Translations under genes and position numbers: made by a program
Source of the DNA: Prochlorococcus sp. MIT 0701
GTDB lineage: Bacteria > Cyanobacteriota > Cyanobacteriia > PCC-6307 > Cyanobiaceae
Reading direction: 5' to 3'
Assembly (NCBI RefSeq): GCF_000760295.1
Contig: NZ_JNBA01000039.1
Coordinates: 186,001 to 250,000, forward strand
Length of the DNA: 64,000 bases
Part shown: piece by piece, positions 52,586-62,913 of the stretch
Numbering within the stretch: position 1 is the stretch's first letter
Layout of the letters: each line of letters begins with the position of its first letter
The notes under the pieces: generated by a model
The model's input: the letters and a program-made list of their open reading frames with translations, nothing else
Database searches by the model: none
Told to the model about the DNA's origin: nothing

Positions 52586-53797
52586 TTGCAACGCTTCGAG
52601 CCCGATCAACAAATTGCCTCACTAAAAAAGCAGAGTCAGCGCTTGTCGCTGACTCTCTACCGCGATTTAGCTCTCTACCTGCAATTGTTACGTAGGGAAC
52701 TGCTCAATGTTGTCCGTCAGGCCCTTTTCCTGTTGATAACTGATCGGGATCAGAATCTTCTAAGTGGGCTTTCGGACGAGACAAGGGCAGCTTTTCAAGA
52801 TCAGGTTGAGCAATTGGTCTGTCACTGCTGTTCCTTATTGACTGTCGAACAGTTGATGGATCTGGTTCGCCAGATGGAACGTGAACGACAGAGAAAGAGC
52901 GATCAAAACAGGCGTGAGCTGTTGATGGCTTTTCGTTCTGAACAGGACTCCATGCAAGAAGCTGAGGGGTCCATTCACCTAAGCCTTGATCCTCCACTCG
53001 AGCATCCTGATCGTCTCGGCAGCATGTTGACTTTTGATAATGATCCCCAAAACGATGGTTTCAGCGCAGGGTGGGCTGTTAATGAGGATGTCGATGAGCC
53101 TGATTTAGGCAAGGATGATCAACCTCAGCTTGCCTCTCAGGAGTTGGAGTTGGCGTCAGAGGACTCAGAACCGATTGGCGGGCAGAAGGGTGATCTTGAT
53201 GTGCTTCGCTCTCTCTTTGTCATGGCTGGCGAGACCATGGCTACAGAGAATGTCTTGGCCAGTGAATTCAGCGATTTGCAGCATGGTGACAGCACCCGGC
53301 TTAACAGTGGTCTTGATGAGGAGCAGGTTTTTTTGCCCGTGAGCCCTCTTGAACTAGCACGTTGGATGGAATCTCTTGATCGTGCTCTCGCCCGTAGATT
53401 GCGCAATCTTTCCCATGCTCTCAACGTGGAACTGTTGCGAGCCGGAATTGTTAACAGCCTCTTACCAATCAGCTTTCTTGATGCTGTGTTGAATGGTCAG
53501 TTGGAATCTGAACCTGTGGCATCCAATTTGCTGAGATTGCGCGTACCGGTATCAACCAATCCAATGGTCTTAGAGGGCATGGAGATCATTTGCGTTCTTC
53601 TGCGCCCATCCGAATTGGAGTTTGACGACCCGCGTTTGCGACGTTGTCGGGCTCAACTCAAGCAACATCGCCGTACCTTGCTCAAAATGGTTCGACAACA
53701 GCGGCACTGGCAACGTCGCGCCATGGCTCAGGAGGTAAAGCAACAGTGGTGGCAGAGCCCTTCCGCCAATCCTCCAACCAGTCCACCCAAGGCCTGA
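52586..53797 (+). CDS. Cyanobacterial protein of unknown function upstream of recG
   Basis: A 403-residue soluble protein, TTG start. N-terminal helical part (LKKQSQRLSLTLYRDLALYL, LLRRELLNVVRQALFLLITD), a long acidic low-complexity middle (GQKGDLDVLRSLFVMAGETM is one ordered part) and a C-terminal helical domain (PLELARWMESLDRALARRLR, NVELLRAGIVNSLLPISF). Its 3' end overlaps recG by about 50 bases. Function unknown. Confidence 0.8.
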   Translation: MQRFEPDQQIASLKKQSQRLSLTLYRDLALYLQLLRRELLNVVRQALFLLITDRDQNLLSGLSDETRAAFQDQVEQLVCHCCSLLTVEQLMDLVRQMERERQRKSDQNRRELLMAFRSEQDSMQEAEGSIHLSLDPPLEHPDRLGSMLTFDNDPQNDGFSAGWAVNEDVDEPDLGKDDQPQLASQELELASEDSEPIGGQKGDLDVLRSLFVMAGETMATENVLASEFSDLQHGDSTRLNSGLDEEQVFLPVSPLELARWMESLDRALARRLRNLSHALNVELLRAGIVNSLLPISFLDAVLNGQLESEPVASNLLRLRVPVSTNPMVLEGMEIICVLLRPSELEFDDPRLRRCRAQLKQHRRTLLKMVRQQRHWQRRAMAQEVKQQWWQSPSANPPTSPPKA

Positions 53798-56286
53798 GTA
53801 CGGATCAGTTGCAGCATCTACTGAGCTGGATGCGCACTCTGCAGCAAGCGTTAACCCTGGAGGCTGAGAACGGTTTCAACAATCTTGAGGGGCGTCAGGA
53901 GAATTTTCATGCATTCTTGGTGCGCCAGTTAGCAGAACCACCCTCTGGATTGCTGCCTACTAAAAGTCAGGCTCGTCTCTGCCAGTTAGCTGAAGCCTTT
54001 GCGAGTTATCCAGACAGCTCTGAATCGGCGCGACGTCGATTGGTGACGGACTCAAGACAGCTTCTACATGGCATTCGCCAGCGATTAGAACCTCCAACGC
54101 CAATAGGCCCTCCCAGACTCAAGCAGGGGGGGGCTGAAACGCAGCGGCAGATGGCTTTGCCTAGTGGGAACCGCTCTCTGAAGTTGGAAAGCCCACTGTC
54201 AGAGGTGAAGGGAATCGGCCCAAAACTTGCTGAACGCTTGGCCGGGCTTGGATTACTGCTCGTAAAAGATTTGCTGCAGTACTACCCCAGGGACTATGTG
54301 GATTATTCCTCGCTGCGGCGTATCCAGGCCCTAGAGGCAGGGGAGGCGGCCACGATTGTGGCCACAGTGAGGCGTTGTCATGGCTTCACCAGTCCACGCA
54401 ACCCAAATTTGTCCATTCTTGAGCTGCAGCTTCAGGACCCAACTGGTCGGCTCAAAGTGAGGAGATTTTTCGCTGGTCGGCGTTTCAGCAGTCCTGCTTA
54501 CCTCAAAAGCCAGTCACGCCTTTACCCGCCTGGAGTCACTGTGGCCGTCAGTGGATTGGTCAAAGAGGGTCCTTACGGCATGAGTTTTCAAGACCCTTTG
54601 ATTGAGGTCATGGAGAGTCCGCATTCGCCGTTGCGATCGCAAAGCATTGGCCGGTTATTGCCTGTGTATGCCCTCACTGAAGGCCTTACGGCTGACCGTT
54701 TTCGTGATCTGGTACGGCTGATTTTACCTTTAGCAGCAAGTTGGCCTGAATCACTGCCTGAACCGCGTCGTCAGGCATTGCGTTTACCCAGTAGAAGCGA
54801 TGCCTTGGTCGCAATTCATCATCCAGACGATCAGCACACATTGCAGTCTGCTCGCCGTCGGCTGGTCTTTGACGAGTTTCTTCTATTGCAGTTGGGGTTG
54901 CTGAAACGGCGAGCAGAGTTGCGCAGTTGTTCTGCTCCTGTGTTGCAGACGGCAGGGCAGCGAGATGGCCTTGTAGCTCGCTTCCTAGAGCTTTTGCCAT
55001 TCCCCCTCACAGGAGCTCAGGAGCGTGTGTTGACGGAGATCGAGGCTGACTTGGTGCTATCGGAACCAATGGCGCGTCTCATTCAGGGAGATGTTGGTAG
55101 TGGCAAGACAGTTGTCGCAATAGCAGCCCTGCTTACAGCGGTAGAGGCCGGCTGGCAAGGCGCTTTTATGGCACCCACGGAGGTCCTTGCCGAGCAGCAC
55201 TACCGCACACTGTGTTGTTGGTTGCCTCAGTTGCATGTCAGCGTCGAGCTGCTTACGGGGGCAACCACTCGTATACGTCGCCGTCAGATCCTTGATGACC
55301 TCATCAATGGATCCTTGAAAATCCTGGTAGGCACCCATGCCTTAATCGAAGATCCAGTTGCCTTTTCAAGACTGGGGCTGGTGGTGGTTGATGAACAGCA
55401 TCGATTTGGCGTGAAGCAGCGCAACAGATTGTTGAACAAGGGGCTCCAGCCACATCTGCTGACCATGACGGCAACGCCCATTCCTCGCACACTGGCACTT
55501 TCGTTGCATGGGGATTTGGATGTGAGTCAGATCGATGAATTGCCTCCCGGTCGTACCCCCATTCAGACTCAGATGATTAGGGGCTGCGATCGGGATCAGG
55601 CCTATCAACTCATCCGTGATGAAGTGTCTCGTGGCCAGCGCGCTTATGTGGTGTTACCGCTGATCGAGGACTCCGAGAAACTTGATCTGCGATCAGCAGT
55701 TAAGGTTCACAGCCAATTATCAGAGCAGGTATTTTCGGAGTTCACGGTTGGATTACTACATGGACGTTTGAGTAGCCCAGAGAAGCAGGGAGTAATTCAG
55801 TCCTTCGCAGCGGGTGATTGCCAGGTGCTGGTATCTACCACTGTGGTGGAGGTTGGCGTGGATGTACCTCAAGCAAGTGTGATGGTGATCGACCACGCGG
55901 ATCGTTTTGGTCTAGCCCAATTGCATCAACTGCGAGGTCGTGTGGGACGTGGCGCAGCGGCGTCCCATTGTGTGCTGATCAATGACAGCACAAACCCTTT
56001 AGCAAGGCAGCGACTTGAAGTACTTGTGCGCTCCAATGATGGCTTTGAGATTGCTGAGATTGACTTACGCTTGCGAGGGCCCGGGCAGGTACTTGGCACA
56101 AAACAGTCTGGATTGCCTGATTTGGCCCTGGCCAGCCTGGCGGATGATGGGTCTGTGCTTGAAGAGGCTCGCAATGAGGCTCAAAGACTGCTCAGCGTTG
56201 ATCCGGACCTGATTGACCACTCTCGGCTAAAGGAATTGTTGGAGGCTCAGTGGCAGCGCCTGAGTGGAACAGCCCATCTCAATTGA
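53746..56286 (+). CDS. recG: RecG, ATP-dependent DNA helicase
   Basis: Branch-migrating helicase that reverses stalled forks. 846 residues from GTG 53746 (53749 is equally possible). The wedge domain includes VKGIGPKLAERLAGLGLLLV and LQYYPRDYVDYSSLRRIQAL. Helicase motifs: Walker A IQGDVGSGKTVVAIAALLTA, DEQH box LVVVDEQHRFGVKQR, TATPIPRTLALS, STTVVEVGVDVPQASVMVI and LRGRVGRGAAASHCVL. The N-terminal ~100 residues are a cyanobacterial extension. It overlaps the preceding gene. Confidence 0.97.
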   Translation: MVAEPFRQSSNQSTQGLSTDQLQHLLSWMRTLQQALTLEAENGFNNLEGRQENFHAFLVRQLAEPPSGLLPTKSQARLCQLAEAFASYPDSSESARRRLVTDSRQLLHGIRQRLEPPTPIGPPRLKQGGAETQRQMALPSGNRSLKLESPLSEVKGIGPKLAERLAGLGLLLVKDLLQYYPRDYVDYSSLRRIQALEAGEAATIVATVRRCHGFTSPRNPNLSILELQLQDPTGRLKVRRFFAGRRFSSPAYLKSQSRLYPPGVTVAVSGLVKEGPYGMSFQDPLIEVMESPHSPLRSQSIGRLLPVYALTEGLTADRFRDLVRLILPLAASWPESLPEPRRQALRLPSRSDALVAIHHPDDQHTLQSARRRLVFDEFLLLQLGLLKRRAELRSCSAPVLQTAGQRDGLVARFLELLPFPLTGAQERVLTEIEADLVLSEPMARLIQGDVGSGKTVVAIAALLTAVEAGWQGAFMAPTEVLAEQHYRTLCCWLPQLHVSVELLTGATTRIRRRQILDDLINGSLKILVGTHALIEDPVAFSRLGLVVVDEQHRFGVKQRNRLLNKGLQPHLLTMTATPIPRTLALSLHGDLDVSQIDELPPGRTPIQTQMIRGCDRDQAYQLIRDEVSRGQRAYVVLPLIEDSEKLDLRSAVKVHSQLSEQVFSEFTVGLLHGRLSSPEKQGVIQSFAAGDCQVLVSTTVVEVGVDVPQASVMVIDHADRFGLAQLHQLRGRVGRGAAASHCVLINDSTNPLARQRLEVLVRSNDGFEIAEIDLRLRGPGQVLGTKQSGLPDLALASLADDGSVLEEARNEAQRLLSVDPDLIDHSRLKELLEAQWQRLSGTAHLN

Positions 56287-56605
56287 GCCCATTGATTTTT
56301 TCCACACACTTGAGACTCGTTTGAGTCTTAATACTCAGAAATGACGAGTCGATGTGCCTTCTGCTACCTCGGTTGCCGAGCTGGCTGCTGGTGCCGTCGT
56401 TATCGTTAGTACCTATTTTTTTTTGCCAGTGCTGCAAAGGCACTGTGCTGCAAGCGATCTCACTGGGTTGTTTCCAATAAATTTTTCCATTTCTCATTTT
56501 TCAAATGTTTGTCAAGGTTTTACTAGCTTGATGTTGGTTGGTTGTACCAATTTCAAATCTCGCAGCATCAACGAGATTTGCTTTGTGGAAAACTAGGTTG
56601 TCGCT
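56287..56605. other. Intergenic region after recG
   Basis: Contains a small hairpin AGACTC-GTTT-GAGTCT at about 56312-56327 just after recG (possible terminator, no T-run). A plus-strand 80-codon frame at 56354 has no ribosome binding site or family features. Confidence 0.3.
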
Positions 56606-57370
56606 GTGGAAATGTTGTCGGCGCGAACTTTTTTCCTGTTGCGCCCTTGGAGTGATAGGCCCATTCGTGATTGCGAGGAGTCCCTCAATCAAATCCCTCT
56701 TTCGTTGCACCGATTGGAGCCACATCCCTATGCATCCTTAGGTGCTCCCTATGGTGTAAATGCTGATCCCTTTCGGCTGCGTCAGGGTGTGGTTGATCGT
56801 CTGCTGAGGGCTCAAGATGAGCTGCAGCAAGAGCATCCAGAACTTTTCTTGGCCATTTTTGATGCCTGGCGACCGATCCCTGTTCAAGCTTTTATGGTCG
56901 AGCATGCCATCGCTGAAGAGTGCCGCAAACGCAAACTAAAGCGCGATGAACGCTGTCATGCCGAGGAGCTACAAAGGGTTATTGATGATGTTGGCAGGTT
57001 TTGGGCACCGCCCAGCCTCGATCCTTGCACTCCACCTCCTCATAGCACTGGAGCTGCAGTGGATCTCACCCTTGCTGATAGCCAGGGAACACCTCTGAAT
57101 ATGGGTGGCGAGATCGATGCTATTGGCACCATTTCAGAACCGGATCACTACCGCGAAGCTGCGAACGATCAAACTCAATCAGAGGCTTACCTCTGGCACA
57201 ACAGGCGCCAAGCTTTAGCTAAAGCCATGGGTAAAGCTGGGTTTTCTCAGCACCCGAATGAGTGGTGGCATTTCAGCTATGGAGATCAACTCTGGGCGTG
57301 GAGAACGGGTGTCGCTGAAGCAATCTATGGAGCCTGGCCAGTACCAGACAGCAAACCAAGGACGGCTTGA
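56606..57370 (+). CDS. D-Ala-D-Ala dipeptidase, VanX-like (M15D)
   Basis: Zinc dipeptidase of 254 residues. Family motifs: FDAWRPIPVQAFMVEHAIAE, zinc-binding HSTGAAVDLTLADSQG (SxHxxGxAxD) and NEWWHFSYGDQLWAW with the catalytic Glu and second His. In bacteria without vancomycin resistance such enzymes recycle or tailor cell-wall dipeptides. Its end overlaps the converging sir gene by 46 bases. Confidence 0.92.
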   Translation: MEMLSARTFFLLRPWSDRPIRDCEESLNQIPLSLHRLEPHPYASLGAPYGVNADPFRLRQGVVDRLLRAQDELQQEHPELFLAIFDAWRPIPVQAFMVEHAIAEECRKRKLKRDERCHAEELQRVIDDVGRFWAPPSLDPCTPPPHSTGAAVDLTLADSQGTPLNMGGEIDAIGTISEPDHYREAANDQTQSEAYLWHNRRQALAKAMGKAGFSQHPNEWWHFSYGDQLWAWRTGVAEAIYGAWPVPDSKPRTA

Positions 57371-59121
57371 TCGCCAAGTTTGTTGACATGATCTCCAAGG
57401 CTGCGTCGCCCACCCGCTTGCTTCCAGCTCAGCAATAGGGGCTCAATTGTGCTCTCAAGTTGATCGAGGGGCATCCGCTGTAGATAGGGTTTGGCAAGAC
57501 GTTGCAGGTTTGGGGTGCCTCCCAGCCAGAGTTGATATTGATCGACACCACTTCCCACTAGAGCAAGCTCGGCCATGTAGGGCCGAGCGCATCCATTGGG
57601 ACAACCTGTCATGCGGATCAGGATCGATTTAGTAATTTCAAGACGTCGCAGCTGAGCATCAATTCGCTCAAGCAAGACAGGCAGCGTTCTCTCTGCTTCG
57701 GTTACCGCCAAACCACATAAGGGCAAAGCAGGGCAAGCGATTGCATGCCGTGCCAGCATCGCCGGAGCCTCGGGGGCACGAATGCCTAGAGCCGCTAGAC
57801 CTTTGCGCACACTGGATCGTTGTGACGTCCCGATATTGCAGAGCAGTAGATCCTGATTCGGTGTTAGGCGAATTTCAAGTTGAAAGGTCTCCACCAGTTG
57901 GCGGAGTCCTTTCTTTAGATCTCCTTCCAGGCGACCAGAGAGCAGTGGCAAACCAACAAACCATTGGCCAACGCTTTGCTGATGCCAGCCCAGATAGTCC
58001 TCAAGTTTGCTCTTTGGTTCAGGCCTTAACGCTTTGATTGGGTGAAGGAAGTATTTGCTCTTGAGTTCCTGTTTAAACCAGCTAATCCCCTGATCATTGA
58101 GAAGATATTTCATGCGGGCATGACGCCTTGTCTTGCGGTCTCCGTAGTCGCGTTGCAAGGCCAAAATCGACTGCACCAAATCCAATACATGCTCTGCAGC
58201 CACATAGCCAAGAGGATCAGCTGTGCGGGCGAATGTCTGTTCATTGTTGTGGGTTCGACCCATGCCACCACCCACGTAGACATTGCAACCTTTCATGTCA
58301 CCGTTTGGAGCAGTAAAGACAACTAGACCGATGTCATTGGTAAGTAGATCAACTGAGTTATCGCCTGGCACGGTGACGGCGCACTTAAACTTGCGGGGCA
58401 AGTAGGTCGTGCCATAAAGAGGTTCCTTGGCATCTCCACTGAAGACGTTCCCCTGCTGCTGGCGGGTACGAACTTTTTTCACTCGCCTGGAGGGGCGGAT
58501 GCGGTAAGTCGCACTTCCATTCACCCATAGGTCCAGATAGGAACCCTCCGCTGCCGTTGGGCTAAGAACATCGGCGATTTCATTGGCAAGTTGTCGAGCA
58601 GCTGGATAACCACCTTTCTCATAGGGAGCTGCTGGTGACATAACGTTGCGAGTGATATCACCACAAGCCGCCAGGGTTGATCCCATTGATCGGATAATTG
58701 TGCTGATAACTTCGTGCAGGGCCTCTTTACGGACCCCATGAATCTGGAACGCCTGGCGGGTAGTGGCCCTCAAGCTCCCATTGCCAAGGCGATTGGACAG
58801 ATCATCTAAGGCCAGAAACAGTGATGGTGGGATGTATCCGCCAGGACTGCGCAGACGCAGCATCATTTGCCAATCCTTACCCTCTCCTTTCTGGCGGTTA
58901 TCTCGGTTGTCCTGTTGATAGCTTCCGTGGAATTTGAGCAGCTGGACGGCGTCGTTGCTGAAGTGATCACTGCTGTTCTCAAGTTCAGCGGCAAGGGGGT
59001 CTAATAAGTAGCTGCTGTCAGCCTTGAATTGTTCAAATTTGCTCAGTTCAGCCCCGCTGGCGAGACAAGCTGCGAGCTTGGGATCTGCCGCTTGGCCAGA
59101 TGCTGTCTGCCCTTCGGTCAC
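57325..59121 (-). CDS. sir: Ferredoxin-dependent sulfite reductase
   Basis: Reduces sulfite to sulfide with six electrons from ferredoxin. 598 residues of the plant/cyanobacterial Sir type. Two homologous halves (LRATTRQAFQIHGVRKEALH, CGDITRNVMSPAAPYEKGGY) and the 4Fe-4S/siroheme ligands: CPALPLC (C-x5-C) and TGCPNGCARPYMAEL (C-x3-C) in the C-terminal half. The MTEGQTASGQAADPK start is as expected. It converges with the VanX gene. Confidence 0.96.
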   Translation of the reverse strand: MTEGQTASGQAADPKLAACLASGAELSKFEQFKADSSYLLDPLAAELENSSDHFSNDAVQLLKFHGSYQQDNRDNRQKGEGKDWQMMLRLRSPGGYIPPSLFLALDDLSNRLGNGSLRATTRQAFQIHGVRKEALHEVISTIIRSMGSTLAACGDITRNVMSPAAPYEKGGYPAARQLANEIADVLSPTAAEGSYLDLWVNGSATYRIRPSRRVKKVRTRQQQGNVFSGDAKEPLYGTTYLPRKFKCAVTVPGDNSVDLLTNDIGLVVFTAPNGDMKGCNVYVGGGMGRTHNNEQTFARTADPLGYVAAEHVLDLVQSILALQRDYGDRKTRRHARMKYLLNDQGISWFKQELKSKYFLHPIKALRPEPKSKLEDYLGWHQQSVGQWFVGLPLLSGRLEGDLKKGLRQLVETFQLEIRLTPNQDLLLCNIGTSQRSSVRKGLAALGIRAPEAPAMLARHAIACPALPLCGLAVTEAERTLPVLLERIDAQLRRLEITKSILIRMTGCPNGCARPYMAELALVGSGVDQYQLWLGGTPNLQRLAKPYLQRMPLDQLESTIEPLLLSWKQAGGRRSLGDHVNKLGDQAVLGLLSGTGQAP

Positions 59122-59216
59122 GGCGTCAAAATTTTCCTAATACACCGTAGCGAAATGCACACGACATGTTGAGCTGCTCCCTTCAATACAGTGGGCGGTC
59201 TTGATAGCTGGCCTCC

Positions 59217-61382
59217 GTGTCGACCCTTCTAGTGGAGATTGGGACTGAGGAGCTGCCTGCAGATTTTGCCAGGCTTGCCTTGCCCCAGCTGGAGCAGATA
59301 GTCAATCGTGATTTGCATGGTCTACGTCTTAGCTACGGCATGATCCAGTGCACGAGTACACCAAGGCGACTTGTCGTGCTGGTGGAAGACTTGGCCAGCG
59401 CTACTGCTGATCTAGAGGAAGTACGCAAGGGACCACCGGCTGGCCAAGCCTTCAAAAATGGTGTGCCAACCCAGGCAGCCTTTGGCTTTGCCAAGCGCTG
59501 TGGGCTGAGACCAGAGGATCTCGAGATTCGGGAGACCCCGAAGGGACCTTTTGTGTTTGCAACCGTGCTTGAGCAAGGACGTTCTGCAATGGAACTGCTA
59601 ACAGACCAGATCCCTGAGTGGATAGGTAGTCTTCAAGGCCGACGTTTCATGCGCTGGGGCGAAGGTGAAAGGCGTTTTTCTCGTCCTATTCGTTGGCTTG
59701 TGGCCCTGCTCGATGAGCAGATCATCCCTGTTTGCCTTGACGGCAGCGACCCAGAGATTTGTGCAGCGAACCTGAGTCGAGGCCATCGACTTCACGATCA
59801 AGCTGTCAGCATTCCTTCTGCAGGCAGTTACGTACAAACCCTCGCCGATGTTGGTGTAGAGGTCGATCGGCAAAAACGTGGCACCTTGATCCGTCAGGCA
59901 ATTAATAAGGCTGCTGCTGGTCTTGAAGCATGCCCTGATTGTCCTGATGATCTTTTCGAAGAGCTCACCGACCTAGTGGAAGCACCTCTGCTTTTAGAGG
60001 GAGCCATGGCTGAGTCATATCTAGATCTACCCGCTGAAGTGCTCAGCACCGTAATGAGAGTGCATCAGCGCTATGTGCCCCTTTACCGTCTTGATGCTGT
60101 CAAAGACCCTCTTGCTCTCGATGCCAAGAGCAGCCTTCTGCCCAGATTCCTTTGCATCAGCAATGGGCTCGCTGACGCAAGCGATCCTGTAAGACGCGGC
60201 AATGAGCGGGTGCTCAAAGCAAGGCTGGCTGATGCAGAATTCTTTGTCGAGGCCGATCGCTCTTTGGCCAGCATCGAGCGACGCAAAAAGCTAGCGCATG
60301 TGACCTTTGCCGAGGGCCTTGGTTCTCTGCTCGATCGAGTTGAGCGCATGGAATGGCTCACTGATGTACTTGTTGAGCTGCTCGATCTTTCTGCTGAAAT
60401 TTCTGTACAAGTGCGTCGAGCCGTCCATCTCTGTAAACACGATCTGGTCAGTCAGATGGTGGGCGAATTCCCTGAGCTACAGGGCGTGATGGGAGCGAAA
60501 TATTTGTTAGCGGAAGGAGAGCCTCGAGAAGTAGCCCTTGCTGTTTTGGAGCATTACCTGCCACGTGGGGCAGGGGATGCTTTGCCCGAGTCAGAATCGG
60601 GAGCAGTGCTTGCCCTGGCCGAACGCCTGGAATTGCTGCTCAGCATCTATGCCAAGGGTGACCGTCCTAGTGGCTCCTCAGACCCCTATGCCTTACGCAG
60701 GGCCGGTAACGGTCTTTTGCAAATCCTTTGGTCGAAGGGTTGGCAGCTGAATCTGCTCGCCTTATTGCAACGAGCGACGAACCATTGGAGCAAGCTCCTA
60801 CCGCATCTCAAGGTCACACCTTCCAACTTGGCGGCTGAGATGGGTGAGTTTCTTCGCCAGCGGATGCTCAGCCTGTTGGAGGAGGCAGGAACCGATATTG
60901 ATCTGGCCCAAGCGGTAGCTGGTGAAACAGTTTTGATCGATCGTCTTCTTTCTGACCCTACTGATGCACGTCTGCGAGTGGATCTACTCGTGGGGATGCG
61001 CCAGACGGGTAAGTTGCTGGCGGTTCAGGCCGTTGTTACCAGAGCGGCACGCTTAGCAGAGAAAGGGGACTTACCAGCAACCGTGCTGAGTGCTGCTGAG
61101 GTCGTTGATCCTGGTTTGTTTGAAAAGCCTAGTGAGTTGGAGATGTTGAATGTGCTTAATGCTCTTGAACCAATCACCAAGGAGTCCTCAAGTGAGCGCT
61201 ACCGCCATTTGGCGGATGGCCTGATTGCTGGCTCCGAAGCTCTCGCCGCTTTTTTTGATGGTGATCAGAGTGTGATGGTCATGAGTGAAGATCTCGCTAT
61301 ACGTGCCAACCGTCTCAATCTGCTTAGCCTTTTGCGAAACCAAGCTGGTGAACTGGCCGATTTCAGCCAAATCAGCGGTTAA
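59217..61382 (+). CDS. glyS: Glycyl-tRNA synthetase beta subunit
   Basis: Beta subunit of the alpha2beta2 bacterial GlyRS; the alpha subunit gene glyQ is not in the window. 721 residues, GTG start: LLVEIGTEELPADFARLALP, FMRWGEGERRFSRPIRWLVA, TVMRVHQRYVPLY, RVLKARLADAEFFVEADRSL and the C-terminal DALR-like anticodon-binding part. Divergent from sir with 95 bases between. Confidence 0.97.
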   Translation: MSTLLVEIGTEELPADFARLALPQLEQIVNRDLHGLRLSYGMIQCTSTPRRLVVLVEDLASATADLEEVRKGPPAGQAFKNGVPTQAAFGFAKRCGLRPEDLEIRETPKGPFVFATVLEQGRSAMELLTDQIPEWIGSLQGRRFMRWGEGERRFSRPIRWLVALLDEQIIPVCLDGSDPEICAANLSRGHRLHDQAVSIPSAGSYVQTLADVGVEVDRQKRGTLIRQAINKAAAGLEACPDCPDDLFEELTDLVEAPLLLEGAMAESYLDLPAEVLSTVMRVHQRYVPLYRLDAVKDPLALDAKSSLLPRFLCISNGLADASDPVRRGNERVLKARLADAEFFVEADRSLASIERRKKLAHVTFAEGLGSLLDRVERMEWLTDVLVELLDLSAEISVQVRRAVHLCKHDLVSQMVGEFPELQGVMGAKYLLAEGEPREVALAVLEHYLPRGAGDALPESESGAVLALAERLELLLSIYAKGDRPSGSSDPYALRRAGNGLLQILWSKGWQLNLLALLQRATNHWSKLLPHLKVTPSNLAAEMGEFLRQRMLSLLEEAGTDIDLAQAVAGETVLIDRLLSDPTDARLRVDLLVGMRQTGKLLAVQAVVTRAARLAEKGDLPATVLSAAEVVDPGLFEKPSELEMLNVLNALEPITKESSSERYRHLADGLIAGSEALAAFFDGDQSVMVMSEDLAIRANRLNLLSLLRNQAGELADFSQISG

Positions 61383-61397
61383 GTGGTTATTTCAGGC

Positions 61398-62804
61398 TTA
61401 GGATTTGTTTGAAACAGCAGGGTCACGTTCTCCTTGCTCTGATGCCAAATTTTGCTTTAAGGCATCTTTGTTGTTGTCAACCTTGATACCGCCGGTGATG
61501 GTTTTGATCGCCAGCATGGCATTCACTTCTTCGTCGCTACGCACAGCACTGGGAACAGGTTTATAGCTTGTTGGATTACGGAAAATTCCCCGTGCGAGAG
61601 CATCCACAGTTAGCAGTGTGAGTTTGATCTGTTGCCATGGATTCATCGCAACAACTTTTTTGTAGAGGTAACTATCGAAGGTGAGGCGTTGCACGTCCAT
61701 GTCATCGCACATGGCGACAAAGGCTTCTCTAGCAGTGTCATTCGAGTAGAAAATGGCTTGGAGTATTGACAGAACTGTGTAAGTGGCACCGTATTTACGA
61801 TCCCACTTTTTCAGATATTTCTTGAGATCGGCTTCGGAGGGGATTAATTCACCTGACCGACTCGATTCCACGATCTGTTCAGCACACATACGGCCACTTT
61901 TGGCAGCAAAGTAGATCCCTTCTCCAGAACTTTTGGTGACGTAGCCCGCTGCATCTCCAACAAGGGCCATACGGCCAACAACCCTGCGTGGACGAGGATG
62001 CTCAGGAATCGGGTGGGCTTCAACTTTGATCACCTCTCCATGAACAAGTCGTTTCTTAGCTCGTTCACGTACTCCTTTTTGTAAGCTTTTTATTAGGGTT
62101 TGATTTTTTTGCATGGTTCCTGTTCCCACTGCAACATGGTCATACTTGGGGAACACCCAGCCGTAGAAATCTGGCGATACATCAGTGCCTACATACATTT
62201 CAGCAAGGTCTTCGTAGTAAGCCATTTCTTCATTTGGCAACTTGATGCGCTCTTGGAATGCGATGGCGACGTTGTAGTCACCGGCATCCATAGCTGTTGC
62301 TACACGGCTATTGGCTCCATCAGCTCCAATAATGAGGTCAACCTCGAGGCTTTTGGCTTCACCAGTGGATTTGCCAGTTGAATAGTCGGAGTAGGTGATT
62401 GTGTATGGACCTTGACGATTAGAGCCAGTGTCGATTTTGGTGACTAGTCCATTAATCAAGTTAGTTCCGAGGCTGGCGGCGCGATCTCGCATAAAGGCAT
62501 CCATGACCTCTCTGCGGCACATACCTATGTATTCACTCTTGTCTTCTGCGCTGTAAACCTTGTCCAGAGTGATGTCTACCTCACGGTTTGATGGAGAGAT
62601 CATTCTCATGTTGCGAACCTTGCGGTCGATGATCGACTCGGGCAGGTCGAATTCATCCACCATGCAAAGAGGAATCGCTCCACCACAAGGCTTGGCATTA
62701 TCGAGTTTGCGTTCGAATAGCCAGGTCTGGATACCTGCTTTGGCAAGAACTTCTGCGGCGCAGGATCCACTTGGACCACCACCGACAACGGCAACACGCA
62801 GCAT
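61398..62804 (-). CDS. chlP: ChlP, geranylgeranyl diphosphate/chlorophyll reductase
   Basis: NADPH- and FAD-dependent reductase that saturates the geranylgeranyl tail to phytyl for chlorophyll and tocopherol. 468 residues: FAD fold VAVVGGGPSGSCAAEVLAKA, LFERKLDNAKPCGGAIPLCM, second FAD motif VVGRMALVGDAAGYVTKSSG EGIYFAA, and LIIGADGANSRVA. It is next to glyS, whose stop is only 15 bases away (converging). Confidence 0.97.
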   Translation of the reverse strand: MLRVAVVGGGPSGSCAAEVLAKAGIQTWLFERKLDNAKPCGGAIPLCMVDEFDLPESIIDRKVRNMRMISPSNREVDITLDKVYSAEDKSEYIGMCRREVMDAFMRDRAASLGTNLINGLVTKIDTGSNRQGPYTITYSDYSTGKSTGEAKSLEVDLIIGADGANSRVATAMDAGDYNVAIAFQERIKLPNEEMAYYEDLAEMYVGTDVSPDFYGWVFPKYDHVAVGTGTMQKNQTLIKSLQKGVRERAKKRLVHGEVIKVEAHPIPEHPRPRRVVGRMALVGDAAGYVTKSSGEGIYFAAKSGRMCAEQIVESSRSGELIPSEADLKKYLKKWDRKYGATYTVLSILQAIFYSNDTAREAFVAMCDDMDVQRLTFDSYLYKKVVAMNPWQQIKLTLLTVDALARGIFRNPTSYKPVPSAVRSDEEVNAMLAIKTITGGIKVDNNKDALKQNLASEQGERDPAVSNKS

Positions 62805-62913
62805 GTTCAGATCCGCCCCGCGGAATCACTTAAGTAAAACTTACTTCCCTGAAAGAGATTTTGGGGCCCCCTGGCGCCCCCCCTTACGATCTAGATAACA
62901 CTGCATCAACTTC

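Noticed and set aside
56354-56596. 80-codon plus-strand ORF after recG
   Set aside because: Hydrophobic start followed by Ser/Phe/Asn-rich sequence, no ribosome binding site; likely chance.
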